Below are positions 36,650 through 48,640 of a stretch of DNA of 64,000 nucleotides, piece by piece. The stretch comes from Prostheceraeus crozeri. Taxonomy: Eukaryota; Platyhelminthes; Polycladida; Euryleptidae. A program made the translations under genes and the position numbers. The notes beneath the pieces are model-generated. The model saw only the letters and a program-made list of their open reading frames with translations, was not told the origin of the DNA and did no database searches. The first letter of the stretch is position 1; each line of letters starts with the position of its first letter. The stretch lies in NCBI GenBank assembly GCA_907163375.1, contig CAJQUW010007129.1, positions 186,001 through 250,000 on the forward strand, given 5' to 3'.

Positions 36650-38682
36650 TATGTCATGATGGAGTAGTGAGATGCTATGTATAATCATTAAACTAATTCT
36701 TCAATAGGATTGATGGTAGTCGGTTCGTGTGAGTTGTTTTCATTCCCGCCCGACTGGCAAGCCATGTTTGTGCCTAAAACAGGACGCTTTAAGATACATA
36801 TTCGATTTCGTGAAGGCAGATGCAATGAATTCCTTAAGTCAGTGAAGATTATTCAATTCGAATTGTAGAAATGTGTCGCCAAAATTATATTTTCTTTCAG
36901 GACATAATCAACAAACTACCGAAGGAAATGCTGAGGATTGCAGTTTAAGAAATATGCGGTGCACAAACCAATTTTCTGCGGATTCCATTTTTGCCTCTCT
37001 GTTTGATTTGGGTTTCAAATGTCCATAAACTGACTGCCAGAGAGGATTTGCACTCATCTGGGAAGTTGAGAAATGCAAACATTGGAGAAGCTTTTCTTTC
37101 CTAAATGTCAAATAATTCAACAACTAAGAATTCTTTCATGAAACTTTACTCGCTTCATATTTCAATGAAGATATAAAATGAACCAAAATGGAAGAATAGA
37201 CGATGGATACTGCGGGTGCGGATAAGACAAAACAATTATCTTCTGTATTGGTATTATTAAGGCGCATATCCACGAGGTTACACATGTTCCTCCATGAAAA
37301 TGAAGCATTTCGCCAGAATTGTCTCATGGCGAAGTTGATCTCTCACACTTGATATAAGGAATCGTCTTTTAAACTGCATTTTTTAAATGTAGAACATACG
37401 ATGATGCGCCGAAGAATAGAGACCGCACAAGTCGGAGCCATACTGCCCACGTCGCCGCAGACTGCTAACTGTATCCACACAGAGCTCTAAAGGGCATCGA
37501 GATCCCTGTGGATTCGGCACCTCCTTAATTCCCTCTGTATTGCTCAAAGATGCATGCAAGTCCTTTCCTATCATCTTGAATTTGATCTTGCTTCTGAAGC
37601 GGTGTAGTGAAGCAATCCAATTCTGTGGCATACCCGTTCTAGTGTCAGATTTCTGTGCTATTAGGCTTGCATAGTGTGCTAGTATGCAGTATTCAAACAG
37701 CAAAAACAAATGTTGGACTATAAAATTCAGTTCATAGCCACTAAAATTGGACATTAAAAACTTTCATTTGCAATAATATTCAGCGAAAGACAAATTGATA
37801 CAGAAGTAATTGAGAAGGGATAAGTTTTTGACTTTATTGATTGAAAGTAACGAGCTCTCAAAATTGACAGCAATAAATCAACCGAATAATTCTCCAACGT
37901 CTACCGGGTATGGCCACTGACTGTCCATAAACCAAGATAGATCCAAATGAGAGTTGGATAATTTATAAAATCCATCTCTTGCATTTTTCATTTCAATTCC
38001 TCTTCTCACAAGAGAAATTTGCGTTAAAGGCCATTTTGTATTACGATGGCGCCAACGTTGTGCGACTCACAAGAGAACTATAGAGAAAGAGTTGTAGGAA
38101 GAATGAGTCAGTCAGGAATTTTAGGATAAGTGATGAAATTAACAAACCCATTCAATTTACTAGGGCGCTTTCAACTACCGCTATTTTCATGAACTCACAA
38201 GGCAATGAAGCTTTTTCCATTAAACGATTCGATTTACAAATGATTTGACAATGAAATGATGACAGTTCACGTGTAAAAATGCAATTTCAACAAATTTGTT
38301 AAAATTGACAAAATAAGAAACGTCGCAAATAGATTTTTATTTAACTTCTTGAAATTCAATTAGCCAAATTGAATTGAAACATTAGATGAGGTCACGTCAG
38401 GTATATTGATTGTGAAGTCACAGGAAATGAGGTTAATGCAACGGGATTGCGTCAATGCAATTCTTTGAGAACGGTATTCGAATGACATTACTCAGTCTCA
38501 TGTACGTAATTGGCATTGACGAATGAGTAATTAAAAAACAATCAAAAGTAATTGAATGACTCAAATACACCAACATGATATCGAATATAGGAACGGGATA
38601 GGTTGTCCGGCCGTCAGCACGAGCTTCCTGCAATGAACAAGGCCGAAAATGAGTCTTTCACAGAAAGATGTACACGCTATGG
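36650..38682. other. no gene supported
   Basis: Minus-strand frames at 36908-37123, 37136-37327 and 37383-37754 lie in a mildly GC-richer patch. They have no recognisable domain and no shared reading frame. Unassigned. Confidence 0.45.
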
Positions 38683-39641
38683 CAGTGGTGGGAAACGCGT
38701 GGCCGCGGGCCACTTGGTGGCCCACCGACGCATATTGGGTGGCCCGCCACCGATTTTCACATCCGAAATGGCCCATAGACATAATTTGTATCGGTAATGT
38801 GAAAATGGCCAGCTCCGACTTTGACCTTTAAAGGTACTTCTTAGGTTTTCATTCGAATGCTCAAGCCATGCTCCGTTTGTAAATGAATATCTTCTCAATA
38901 TGAAGATAAGTGACATAGCCATGAAGTCATATGGTATTCGATACCTTGTTGAGCATATTTCAGCACGTAATGAGCAACGTTGCAATTAGCCTTTAAATAC
39001 ATAAAGTATGAAGGAATCTAGATATGTGAATGAAGATATGTGATTTTCATTAGTCAAGTATTCTTCCTGGATTTTATTTGTATACTACACCAGTTTTGTA
39101 CTACAATGGCATCTTCGTGCGAGTATCGTTAGGGGAACCCTATGCGCGGCTTTCGAAAGTCGTTTATGTTTGGGTGATGCTAGCCCATGTACACTTAGGT
39201 GCATGTAGTTCAACTAGTTTTATTTATGTTAGTTTACATTGTGCGCCATGTAGGCGGATAGATGTACTTTATAGTTCCAGAGCGCCATTTTTCGATGAAA
39301 TAGGGTAATATTGCCATCAGTTAATAACGCAAAATAACTTCGTTTGAAAAGAAATTAGTTTGGCCTGCTCACTTTTCATTATTCTAATAGATTTTAGAAT
39401 GTAAAATACAGTTTCTTAAAGGGCAACAGTTTAGTTGAATACAATGCTGCTGCATACATTTACAAATACAATTATGTCATGTGTTACCACCATGTGTAGC
39501 ACAACAATCCTTAAAATTGCGCTCATAATTACGCAATAAAGGAATATGAACATATTTCTGCCTCTTAAAATTGGTGGCCCACGAATCCTGTCGCGGACCA
39601 CTACTTGTGATCATTTATCCCAACTTGGTTGCCCACCAATG
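38683..39641. mobile_element. non-autonomous hAT element, 959 bp, 8-bp TSD
   Basis: The left end CAGTGGTGGGAAACGCG and the right end CCCACCAATG fit the CAGTGGTGGG-type hAT termini (one mismatch). Flanks CGCTATGG (38675-38682) and CACTATGG (39642-39649) are an 8-bp duplication with one transition. GTGGCCCACC/GGTGGCCC motifs repeat near both ends. No transposase is seen inside. Confidence 0.75.
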
Positions 39642-39939
39642 CACTATGGCTACTTGGCTACTGCGAATCGTTGTGTCTCTCGAGTTCTGACTGGTTCCGT
39701 TTCTTGTCGCACAGTATCAAACAAGACATGAATCCAATAGGAAGCAGATTGAAGTTTTGTACAGTTGCAAATTCATTTTTACATCATCTCATCTAAAGGG
39801 CCTCCCCACTTGATTAAAAGGTAAAACCGAAGTTCTGTAATATTGGTTGTCTATGCGAGTTGAAGAGATTTATCTAACTGCCCTGAATTTATGACTGGGT
39901 ACAGATCTGCACAGATCTAGGTCAGAAGATCACATGGAG

Positions 39940-40260
39940 CAAAACGAAAGAGAATGAATAAAAAGCCGGAATAAGAAGAAGCAGCAATAAAAAAGAAAAT
40001 GAGAGAAGTAAGAGAAATAAAAATTGAGAGAGATATGGGAATGAAGTAGATAAAAGTGAAAGCTTAATGGAAAAAAGTGGAATATGAAAAACATAAATTA
40101 TAAAAGGAGAATGAAGAAGAGGAAGAAGACAAAGGAATGGACGAAATATGAGGAGGAATAGGAAAGCGGATTCGGAGGAAGTGGGAGAAAAGTAGTAAGC
40201 ATAAGAAGAGGGGAAGAGCACAAAGATGATATAATTCAACTTGAAAAGCAAAAATATCAA
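39940..40260. repeat. purine-rich (GA/A-rich) tract of about 320 bp
   Basis: The plus strand is almost all A and G (AAGAAGAAG, GAGAGA, GGAGGAAT). It generates open minus-strand frames full of Ser, Leu and Phe that are composition artefacts, not genes. Confidence 0.8.
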
Positions 40261-41635
40261 ATGTCACATTAAATGACCCTTTGCAACGACTTCTAAAATG
40301 TCAATCTATCGAACTGGCTTTTGAGATGCATTTTGAAGACTATGTGCGTACACGGTGCACATAACTCACAGCTTCGATCACAATGTGATTTAATAATCCT
40401 TTTCGTTTAATGAGTGGATAATTCGCTCCAAACATCACACATTATTGCATGATAGATGAAAATGCAATAATCCTCTTTAAGACACTATCGCTGGTTTTCC
40501 GTGAGATCGTCTGTTTAGTTCCCAAACTTAATGATTCAGATTTTACAGATTTGACCCTAATGCATAGCCGTTTGTCTAAATTAAACGACACAGCGTTAAA
40601 GCATTGCTTCAAATTAGTTAGCGGATGCAAGTTGATCATGCTGTCAGAATATCTGATATTTCACGCTCGGGGAGCAACTTTCCCAAATTTGATGAAAATG
40701 GATTTTGACATGCTTGAAGTTGACGTATCGTTTGTCCATAATATCCTCTGCGTCAATGTGAGAAATATTCCGAATTTATCAGATAATATCAAAATATATC
40801 GAATTTTGGTTTATTGCGATTTTAGGTTTAATTGTAGATATTTCGCGGTCAGAGGATTTTATACTGCTGCAATGTATCGCAGCGTTTCATTTACAAATAA
40901 TCTGTTCGCAACATAAATTCAAAATCGACTGAGGAAAATGGAATATCAGACTGTGAAATGAACCTCTCAGTCAAAGTATTAAGTGGTAATTACAGCAAGT
41001 CTTTAGCAGATGTCAGACATCTTCTTTGCTCATGGATGAATGAAATGTTGAGCATGGGTGACAATCCAATATATGGAAAGTATTGCCCAATACATAGTAC
41101 ATCTGAATCCGTCTAAGTATCACCGATGTGTCCAAAGTTATATCTGCTATTGAATTTTCATTCCCTCCTTCAGAAGAAACGTTGGTATGCACCACTATTC
41201 ACTGTCAATTCAAAGTAGTAAATGTGAAGCACTTTTAGGTTGAAGCTCTAATTTGTGCATCTCAGAATTCTACAGTCTCGATCAGTGCTGTGGTGGAGTT
41301 CGCATGAAAACTGAATAAATTAATGAACAAGACTGAAAAATTTTGCATTGAAAATCATGTCTAATATACTAATAGATTTATTGTAGATGCACAATGTACA
41401 AATTGCCATATTTGCAGCAAATCTGTCAAGATTAAGGAACATATTTAAGTGCGAACACTGTATGTGTCGGGCTACTAACACTTCCACGAATTCCCCGTAT
41501 CTGATAATTGAGTTGCCTATTCGCGCAGGAAAGCTTGTCGATAACCAGCTACCAATTATTTGATTTCAACTAGATTGTCGTCATCTAAGAGTCATCGACT
41601 AAGAGTTAAGCAAAGCAGTGTTTTCGCTTCTCTAA
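40261..41635. other. unassigned region with a 155-codon frame
   Basis: The plus frame 40449-40916 is long for this base composition (starts MIDENAIILFKTL). I recognise no family, signal peptide or domain, and no splice sites or neighbours support it. It may be chance or a lone exon. Confidence 0.25.
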
Positions 41636-42337
41636 AGGCGCGTTTATAGTCTGTGCGAATGTGCAATGCACAGCTGTGCGTTCATAATTTGATGGACATT
41701 CGCACAGCTGTGCGTCGATTGTTCGCACAGGTGTGCGTCTAAAATTTCAAATTCATAGATATCTATTGATATCGATTTTGACGCACAGTTGAAATTTGAA
41801 GTTCAATGGAACTGAACTTCTACTTGCAAACTGCGCGTCAGTTTGTCATCATCGTAGGTTACGTGAACATCATGGAAAGTAGTGTCAGTGCCAGTGATAC
41901 TCTTTTTGAGGAGGTGCTGATAAATTGTGTCAGGAACTATCCCACCATTTGGACTGTAAGCTCTAAAAAACACCATGATATAGAGCAAGCAAATAATATT
42001 TGGCAGGAAGTGTCTGAAATCGTTCAAAAAGATGCCCATGAATGCAAAAGTCGGTGGAGAAGTCTACAAGACACGTACCGGAAGAAGTTGGAGAAGCCAC
42101 CAAGTGGAGCAGGCCGTAAGATAAGCAAGCCATGGATATGAATGGGGAGTTTGAGTTTTTTAAAAGACTTTTCACCAACAGATCAGCTGGACATGTGTCA
42201 GACGTTCCTTAGACGGTCGGTGATGTGTCAACCCTACCTGAGTCTTCAAATCAGAACGAGAGGCCTGTCGTCGAAGTAGACCGAACTGCTTGCGAAGACA
42301 GTAGGCCTACCATGAACAAGAGAAACAGCAAGGTTCT

Positions 42338-42650
42338 TGTAGAAGGAAAAAGACGGACAAGCGCGTTGTGTCAATTCTGTTTCTATTTGGTTACTCAGTC
42401 AGCATTCAATTAATAGGCGCGCGTGAGACACGAGTCTCAGCTGTATAGTCACATTTTCACTAATAATGACGTCAAAGGCAGAGCTGGGAACAGAGGAGAT
42501 GTCGCGATCAATTAAGGCAGCAGAATGACGTCACACACAACAGACCACAGCAAAGCCGGCAACGGCAACACAAAGAGAGAGAGAGAGAGAGAGAGAGGGA
42601 GCACAAGCAGAAGACATCATACATCCTCGGACAAAACATGACTGCATACA
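42338..42650 (-). repeat. 3' LTR of the Ty3-type element
   Basis: 313 bp. Holds a (GA)n run at about 42571-42598, longer than in the other LTR. Confidence 0.9.
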
Positions 42651-45268
42651 CGCCCCCCAGGTCTACAAACCTCACAAGCACAATAAACTACAAGATCACC
42701 GAACCTGTCAGGCGCGCGTCTCGTCCTCTCACTCCGACGAGGGTTAAGTACATGTACACTCACATTCTCCTTAGCACACGTGTCTTCTTCAGAACGAACA
42801 CCCTCTGTTTCAACTTTCTCAAACTGCTCACCGGGAACGGGTCCCAAGTGAGACACATGACAGGTCACACCGTTATCATTAATAATCACCCCAACACTAG
42901 ATCTAACACTGGTAACTCTATGTGGGCCCGACCAAACGCTGTCACACCTACCAGTAGGATTCCTTAGATACACCCTATCACCTATGGTGAAGGGGTTCCT
43001 ATCTATATCCGAATAAGCAGACTGAAGAGAATCTGAGTCAGGTATATTCTCATTCGGTTAACGCATTATGATATGTCTCTGGCTGCTTATGCCTGGTTTC
43101 CTCGAGTTAGCGGAGAACATAAGTTCGTTCGGACTGTGTTTATTGCCATCTCGACTACTGTTTATCCAAAAGATCGACTCATCGATGGATCTATTAGCTC
43201 GCCTAGCGCATCGCTTGACAGTACGGTGCATTCTCTCTATAACACCATTACCCTGTGGTCTGTAAGCACAGGCCTGGACATGCTCAATCTCCCAGTTCTT
43301 AAGAAACTCTATCATATCTCGGCTACGAAACACAGTACCGTTATCAGATAAAATTGATTTAGGTGGGCCAAACTCACTGACTATCTGTGAAAGATGAGTA
43401 ACAACTTCAGTACCGGATTCATTATTCACCAAGTGCCATATCGTATAGCGAGACATAAGGTCAATTACAGTTAGGTAAGGGGCCCCATTAAACTGCGTGA
43501 TATCCACAGCAATCCTCTCCCAGATATCTGAGCTACGAGTAATATCACCTTTATCCCAATTAAAAGTAATGGATGGGTCGATTTTGGCGCATCTGTCACA
43601 ACGGGAAACCACTTTCTTGACTATTTTCTTGGATACAGTATTACCTAATTTCTGCCTTGCTAAATCTAGCGTACGATCAACACCGAAATGACATCTCTCG
43701 TGTATGGATTTTACTTTATCGAATAAATCAGAACTAATTCCTTTGCACTCGCTAGAAACCCCTGTTGCGGCTATTTTTCCGGAAGTCTGTGCTAAGTCTT
43801 TCGAAACCTGTAGCCAATGATTGGGAACTCGCGTTAATTTGTCTGCCAAGTTATCGGCTGACCTCACCAGATGAGGTTCGACTACAATATTTTTGGTTTC
43901 AATTATTTCCTTCAGAGTGTCAAGCCGGCGGCGAATCAGTCGCTCCGAAAGGGCCCTGATCTGAACATTGTGCGTCTTATTTATAACAGCCATGAGCCAT
44001 TTATAAACAGTAGAAGAATCAGTTTTAATGATAACTTTCCTATTTCCCCATCTCAAGGCCATGTTGAGACCTTTTATGACAGCGTCCAGCTCACTCAAAT
44101 TTATGTGAGCTGCGTCATCCCGCGGCCTGAGCCAAGACGCGTCCTCGAAAATATTATCTCCGATCGCTAAGGCTACCCCTATGGCAAGGTTACTAGCGTC
44201 AGCCCAAACAACAATCGGCTCATTAGGAGAGACAAGCCACTTGCCCCTCACAGAATCACCGTTAGTCTTGACCACATTAATCAACTGGACAACAAGCTTA
44301 GCTATTTCATCAGGGACTATTTCATCCCATTCACACTTGGCTAATGCCGTTAGGCGTTGCAGATAGCTGCAATAGACCTAAGCGCCCAGCAACAGGAAAG
44401 TGACCCACAAGCTCTCCTACAAGTGTTCTGCTGCATCCAGTGTCGATCAGCACTCTTCTCCTGCAGCCGTCGATCCACATGTCCCGGATTAGAGCGTTGT
44501 TGCGGGGGCAGCACGATCCGGCACATCCGCCACCGCACGTCCGTTTCCCGAATTCCTTGGTTTGCGACAGTAAGGTCGAATATGGCCGATTTCTCCACAC
44601 CCGTAGCAGATGGTCGTGCACTCCTGTTGACTGTGCCCCACGCGACGGTAACTTCCACAGCGGGGCTTCGGCGGTTTCTCCGAATTGTAGTGGCGGTTAC
44701 CGACTGTTCCTGCAGCAGCCAAGTCCGTCAACTCGGATGGGTTGGTGAGGAGGGACTTCGCGCACGATACGATTGATGAGAGCTCCATCGTCTCCCCGCA
44801 CTGAAGTTTGACCTGGCTTGATACTTGAATTGGTAGGGAATCGACCAAGTAGAAGGACACGAGCTCGTCTGGAATCGGATTTCCATCACCAACCATAACT
44901 CGGAGTGAACACTTGATCTGATCTGCTAGGACGTCAACAGAATCTCCAGGGATGAATTTGACTCCTTTCAGATCCTGCCAGGCCCGCCATCGCGATCGAC
45001 CGAACACGCGCAGCAGTTCTGACTTTACCGAATTGAGATCTGCCTGTTTCGAAGTTGACATTTGCTTCCATGTAGCATAAGCAGGTCCTTCAAGGAAGAT
45101 AGGCAGGATTTTCGCTAGCCTTGCCTCGGTCTTCTCTTCTGATTTTTCAATGACAATGTCCGCGGTGAGAAGAAACTTGTCGAACCACTGTTCGACATCC
45201 TCGCCAGCTCCACCGGAGAACTTCCTTACCGAATCTATCAGTCTCATAATCTGAAGGCCATGATAGCT

Positions 45269-45569
45269 TGTAGAAGGAAAAAGACGGACAAGCGCGTTGT
45301 GTCAACTCTGTTTCTATTTGATTAGTCAGTCAGCATTCAATTAATAGGCGCGCGTGAGACACGAGTCTCAGCTGTATAGTCACATTTTCACTAATAATGA
45401 CGTCAAAGGCAGAGCTGGGAACAGAGGAGATGTCGCGATCAATTAAGGCAGCAGAATGACGTCACACGCAACAGACCACAGCAAAGCCGGCAACGGCAAC
45501 ACAAAGAGAGAGAGAGGGAGCACAAGCAGAAGACATCATACATCCTCGGACAAAACATGACTGCATACA
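45269..45569 (-). repeat. 5' LTR of the Ty3-type element
   Basis: 301 bp, about 98-99 percent identical to the other LTR apart from the GA run. Confidence 0.9.
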
Positions 45570-45725
45570 GTTCTGGAGTCTGAACTTTCTGAGACTCTCA
45601 GTTTGTGGAGGGAAAAGTGCGTCAAGGTGGACGACGAGGACGATGCGTTCGGGAAATCAGTTACCGCCCAACTGCGAAAGCTGCCTTTCGGCATAAAAGC
45701 CCAGGCCAAATTGAATATTCAACAG

Positions 45726-47032
45726 GTGAGTGTTATTGTGTCTGCATTCTAAAGCAAATATTTTATCGCAATTGATTGCTTACTGATCGGAATTGTAGGA
45801 CAATTAAGTTCATCATCATTACTATTCTTATTAATATCATTATATATGCACCGGTACCGCGTATCTCACTGTATTTTGGCAGACAAATACCTTGACTTGA
45901 CTGATAGTTTGGTAAGTGATTTTAGTTAACGGCTGATGAAATGTCAATGTTAAGATGAACCCTTTAAATCCCTTGATCTCCTTGGGTCTGGTATTTGCGA
46001 TTGCTTGTCCTTATCTTTTTTCCTGATTTGATTTTCATGCAAGTGATGATATTATTTGCATCATTAGTGTATTTATCAGCATGGGTGATTCTCTAAAATG
46101 AGACATTTTCTATGTTTTCATTGTTGCATTCTTCGCGTTTTGCATCCTATACATTTATGTAGGCCTATTATAGAATTTCAATTGGATGAAATGACTTTTT
46201 ACTTTTGTACTAATATAAATGTGGGGGGCCTACACTCGCTAGCAGAATTAATGTTTGCATGAAAAAAAGTTATTAAAAAAAAGTTAGACATACCTATCGG
46301 TTAGAAGCAAAGTACGTGTATACCCAATATTTCATCAAGCATGTCTAACACCTTAGATTACGATATAAATGAAGTGGCTAGGCCTAGTAACGGCATGAAG
46401 AATTAATTAGGCGCATATCATTGATTAAAAAATCATTAACTACATGTATTGTCAGTTACATGGGCTATATGTCACAATCGGTCGATGATTCGTAAGGCCC
46501 TATATATAGGCCTAACCGTCAGCTCATGTACTTCAACAGTTGTCACTGTACACGGAGGTGTCAATCGATGCTGATTTTAACAAAGATAATCAGTGCTATA
46601 TCATATCTATAAGCCAAGGCCTAGTCTTTGGATTTTGGTATAAAGTACATGTACAGTGTATGAATTTATACATTTTAGAACAAACTTCTTCTTTGATGAC
46701 TATAGGACCTACAGCTCATAGATATTTCATTAGGCCTAGGCCTACTGGGATTTCGCAGGCTGCCTTAATTTAAAGAGTTTCATTGATGAATGAGCCTCGA
46801 AATGGTTCTCGATTGCAGAATTACATGTACATTGTACATAATAAACAAAGATGAAATGCAAATTAGCATTTTATTACATTGGTGCAACACATCACATAAA
46901 TATTCAAAATGCATGTGCCCGCTGCAAGTAGCCTACATGTACAGTGACTCAAACATCAATCCAATATGTACATTATAAAGAACCACTGAAATGATCTGTA
47001 GAAAGTCTACCGCGATTCACTATTGCATCTTG
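45726..47032. other. Harbinger interior between its two genes
   Basis: AT-rich, no domain-bearing frame. Several TAGGCCTA and TGTACATGTA motifs. Confidence 0.5.
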
Positions 47033-48460
47033 CTAAGGAACAACACCTTGGTGGCAGAAATACGAAGCAAATGCTCTCCGAACATTCGCTGCTGATGTAG
47101 TGAAATTGCTGCTACCTTGCTGCTCAACAGGCGTTATTGTTGAATTGTGCTCATTGCGCCACTCACCATGTATCAGTAATCCGTCTTGTCTTTCATGATC
47201 AACATCAGATGGTCTGACGTAGCGATCATATGTAGTATTGGCCATTACAGATTTCCGCATGAAGTTGTGTAATACAACGATTGCCTTTACTATCAAGATA
47301 CCGTGGTGGGGGGTTACTTCAAGTGTTTGTCTCAAGATGCGCCATCTCATGGCCATGATTCCGAATGCATTTTCGGAGATTCGACGTGCACGACTTAACC
47401 GATAGTTAAAAATTTTCTTCTCGTGGTCTGACAGTCCTTGACGTGGATAAGGTTTCATTAAATTCTTTCGCAATGGGAATGCATCGGCACTACTGCAGTT
47501 TAGTGCACCCTCTTTTACCCCTACTGCAGTTTAGTGCACCCTAAAATGCATGTGAGAACAACATGATTTAATCAACAGAATGAATGCCGTTCGTTCTTCC
47601 CTATAGTTATAAATGAGTGTCTTTGTGTCTTCGTGTGTCTTCGTCTTCGTCTTCGCACATTACACCGAGCGCGCGCTTCGGTGTAATGTGCGTGGTCATC
47701 GTTTGCGGGAGAATGCGCCGTTGTTTTAGGGTGCACTAAACTGCAGTAGGCGCGTTTCCGTCTCTTTCATAGAGGGTGCACTAAACTGCAGTAGGCGCGT
47801 TTCCGTCTCTTTCATAGAGGGTGCACTAAACTGCAGTAGTGCCAATGCATCATCAGCAACGAATACCATCGGCAATTTCTCCGAAGAATTTGGCAATTCT
47901 TTTTCTTTAGCGAGGGGGATAACCGAAGAGTTGCTATCAAAGCATTTGCCAAATGGAGAACGAGCAAAAATTCCACCATCACTTTCTCTTCCTGTTGCTC
48001 CAATATTAATCACAGTAAAACAATAATTGGCGTCGACGCAGGCCAGTAACACAATTGAGTGAAAGTTTTTATAATTATAATATTCACTGCCACGAATAGC
48101 TGGACACTTTAAAGCAATGTGTTTTCCGTCTATTGCTCCAATTGAGGTGCCATTTCCAAGAAATCGCAAAGTCACTGCAAGTTGTATTACAGGCTTGATA
48201 GGCAAGGCGTGATTATTGCCGTGCATTATCATCGGCTCGACCAATTTTAAAAGTCTGTCGAATTCACTTTTTGACATACGAAAATATTCGAAGTGTTTCT
48301 CTTCATCCATCATGCGCATGTCCTAGACCAATTGCTCTTCGCTGTGTTCTCCTCTCTTCATGTTCAATGGCCTCACATACCATCTACGATTATTGAGAAC
48401 ACTACATGTAGTAGCCACGGCGCTTGCACAAATAAGAGGAATAAAATCGTCTTCCGACAT
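47033..48460 (-). pseudogene. PIF/Harbinger DDE transposase, interrupted
   Basis: From the ATG at 48458-48460 the frame reads RRWYVRPLNMKRGEHSEEQL, then FEYFRMSKSEFDRLLKLVEP, the usual Harbinger N-terminus. The catalytic Asp lies in IGAIDGKHIALKCP, the second in FVADDA. After the nested MITE the third catalytic residue, Glu, is in RRISENAFGIMAMRWRILR. The end is YFCHQGVVP. A TAG replaces a codon near 48327. Between FLGNGTS and IGAIDGKH about 80 residues (the helix-turn-helix part) are missing, an internal deletion. The MITE at 47486-47843 splits the gene just after the second Asp. Confidence 0.88.
47486..47843. mobile_element. 358-bp MITE with multiplied terminal modules, 8-bp TSD
   Basis: Ends GGCACTACTGCAGTTTAGTG and its complement are flanked by AATGCATC on both sides (47478-47485, 47844-47851). 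The module CTACTGCAGTTTAGTGCACC occurs twice at the left end. Its complement occurs three times at the right, spaced by a 48-49-bp repeat with GGCGCGTTTCCGTCTC. A 15-bp hairpin (CGCACATTACACCGA, about 47655-47693) sits in the middle. No coding sequence. The 8-bp duplication fits hAT-like or P-like superfamilies. Confidence 0.88.
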
Positions 48461-48640
48461 CACTGAAATAAATGTAGACTTTCAGCTCTGCCTCGAACTA
48501 TAAACACCTCTACCGTCGACGCACACTGAATGACCAACATGCATGTTTATGATTCAAATCACTATGCGTCGACTGATTTTCACTGCGCGTCGACTTCCAC
48601 TGTGCGTTGAATATTCGCACAAACTATAAACGCGCCTTAA

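Larger units (their letters stand above)
42338..45569 (-). mobile_element. Ty3-type LTR retrotransposon (fossil), nested in the Harbinger MADF gene
   Basis: LTRs at 42338-42650 and 45269-45569 start TG and end CA. The 5-bp duplication GTTCT (42333-42337 and 45570-45574) is exact. The element lies on the minus strand. Recognisable parts, in element order, are gag with a CCHC zinc knuckle, a protease with the DTG site, RNase H, and integrase with the zinc-binding and DDE core regions. A purine run (CTGGGGGG) precedes the 3' LTR. The LTRs differ by about four substitutions in 300 bp plus length of a GA repeat, so the insertion is young. The element is broken, with a few breaks. Confidence 0.92.
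41806..45725 (+). pseudogene. Harbinger MADF-domain protein gene, split by a nested element
   Basis: From the ATG at 41872 the frame reads LFEEVLINCVRNYPTIW, then ECKSRWRSLQDTYRKKL. This is a MADF (Myb/SANT-like) DNA-binding domain. In Harbinger elements the partner protein binds the ends and carries the transposase to the nucleus. The reading frame shifts near 42120. At 42337 the gene is interrupted by the Ty3-type element and resumes at 45575, with DDEDDAFGKSVTAQLRKLP and then KLNIQQ, typical of the C-terminal end. A donor-like CAG|gtgagt follows at 45725. An upstream in-frame ATG at 41806 is also possible. Confidence 0.8.
41636..48637. mobile_element. PIF/Harbinger transposon, about 7.0 kb with two nested elements
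   Basis: Terminal repeats AGGCGCGTTTATAGT and its complement are flanked by TAA (41633-41635 and 48638-48640), as expected for Harbinger (TWA target). It carries a MADF/Myb-like gene on plus (41806-45725) and a DDE transposase on minus (47033-48460), the usual two-gene layout pointing inward. Sub-terminal CGCACAGCTGTGCG palindromes may be binding sites. Without the nested Ty3 element (42338-45569) and MITE (47486-47843) it is about 3.4 kb, a usual Harbinger size. No active copy. Confidence 0.9.

Noticed and set aside
37383-37754. 123-codon minus-strand frame
   Set aside because: GC-richer patch keeps the frame open; no family recognised and no partner exons.
39922-40267. Minus-strand Leu/Ser/Phe-rich membrane-like proteins
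   Set aside because: Composition artefact of the purine tract on the other strand.
40449-40916. 155-codon gene
   Set aside because: No family, domain, splice or context support; kept only as an unassigned frame.
44357-44776. Plus-strand frames over the Ty3-type element
   Set aside because: Shadows of the minus-strand gag and protease region.
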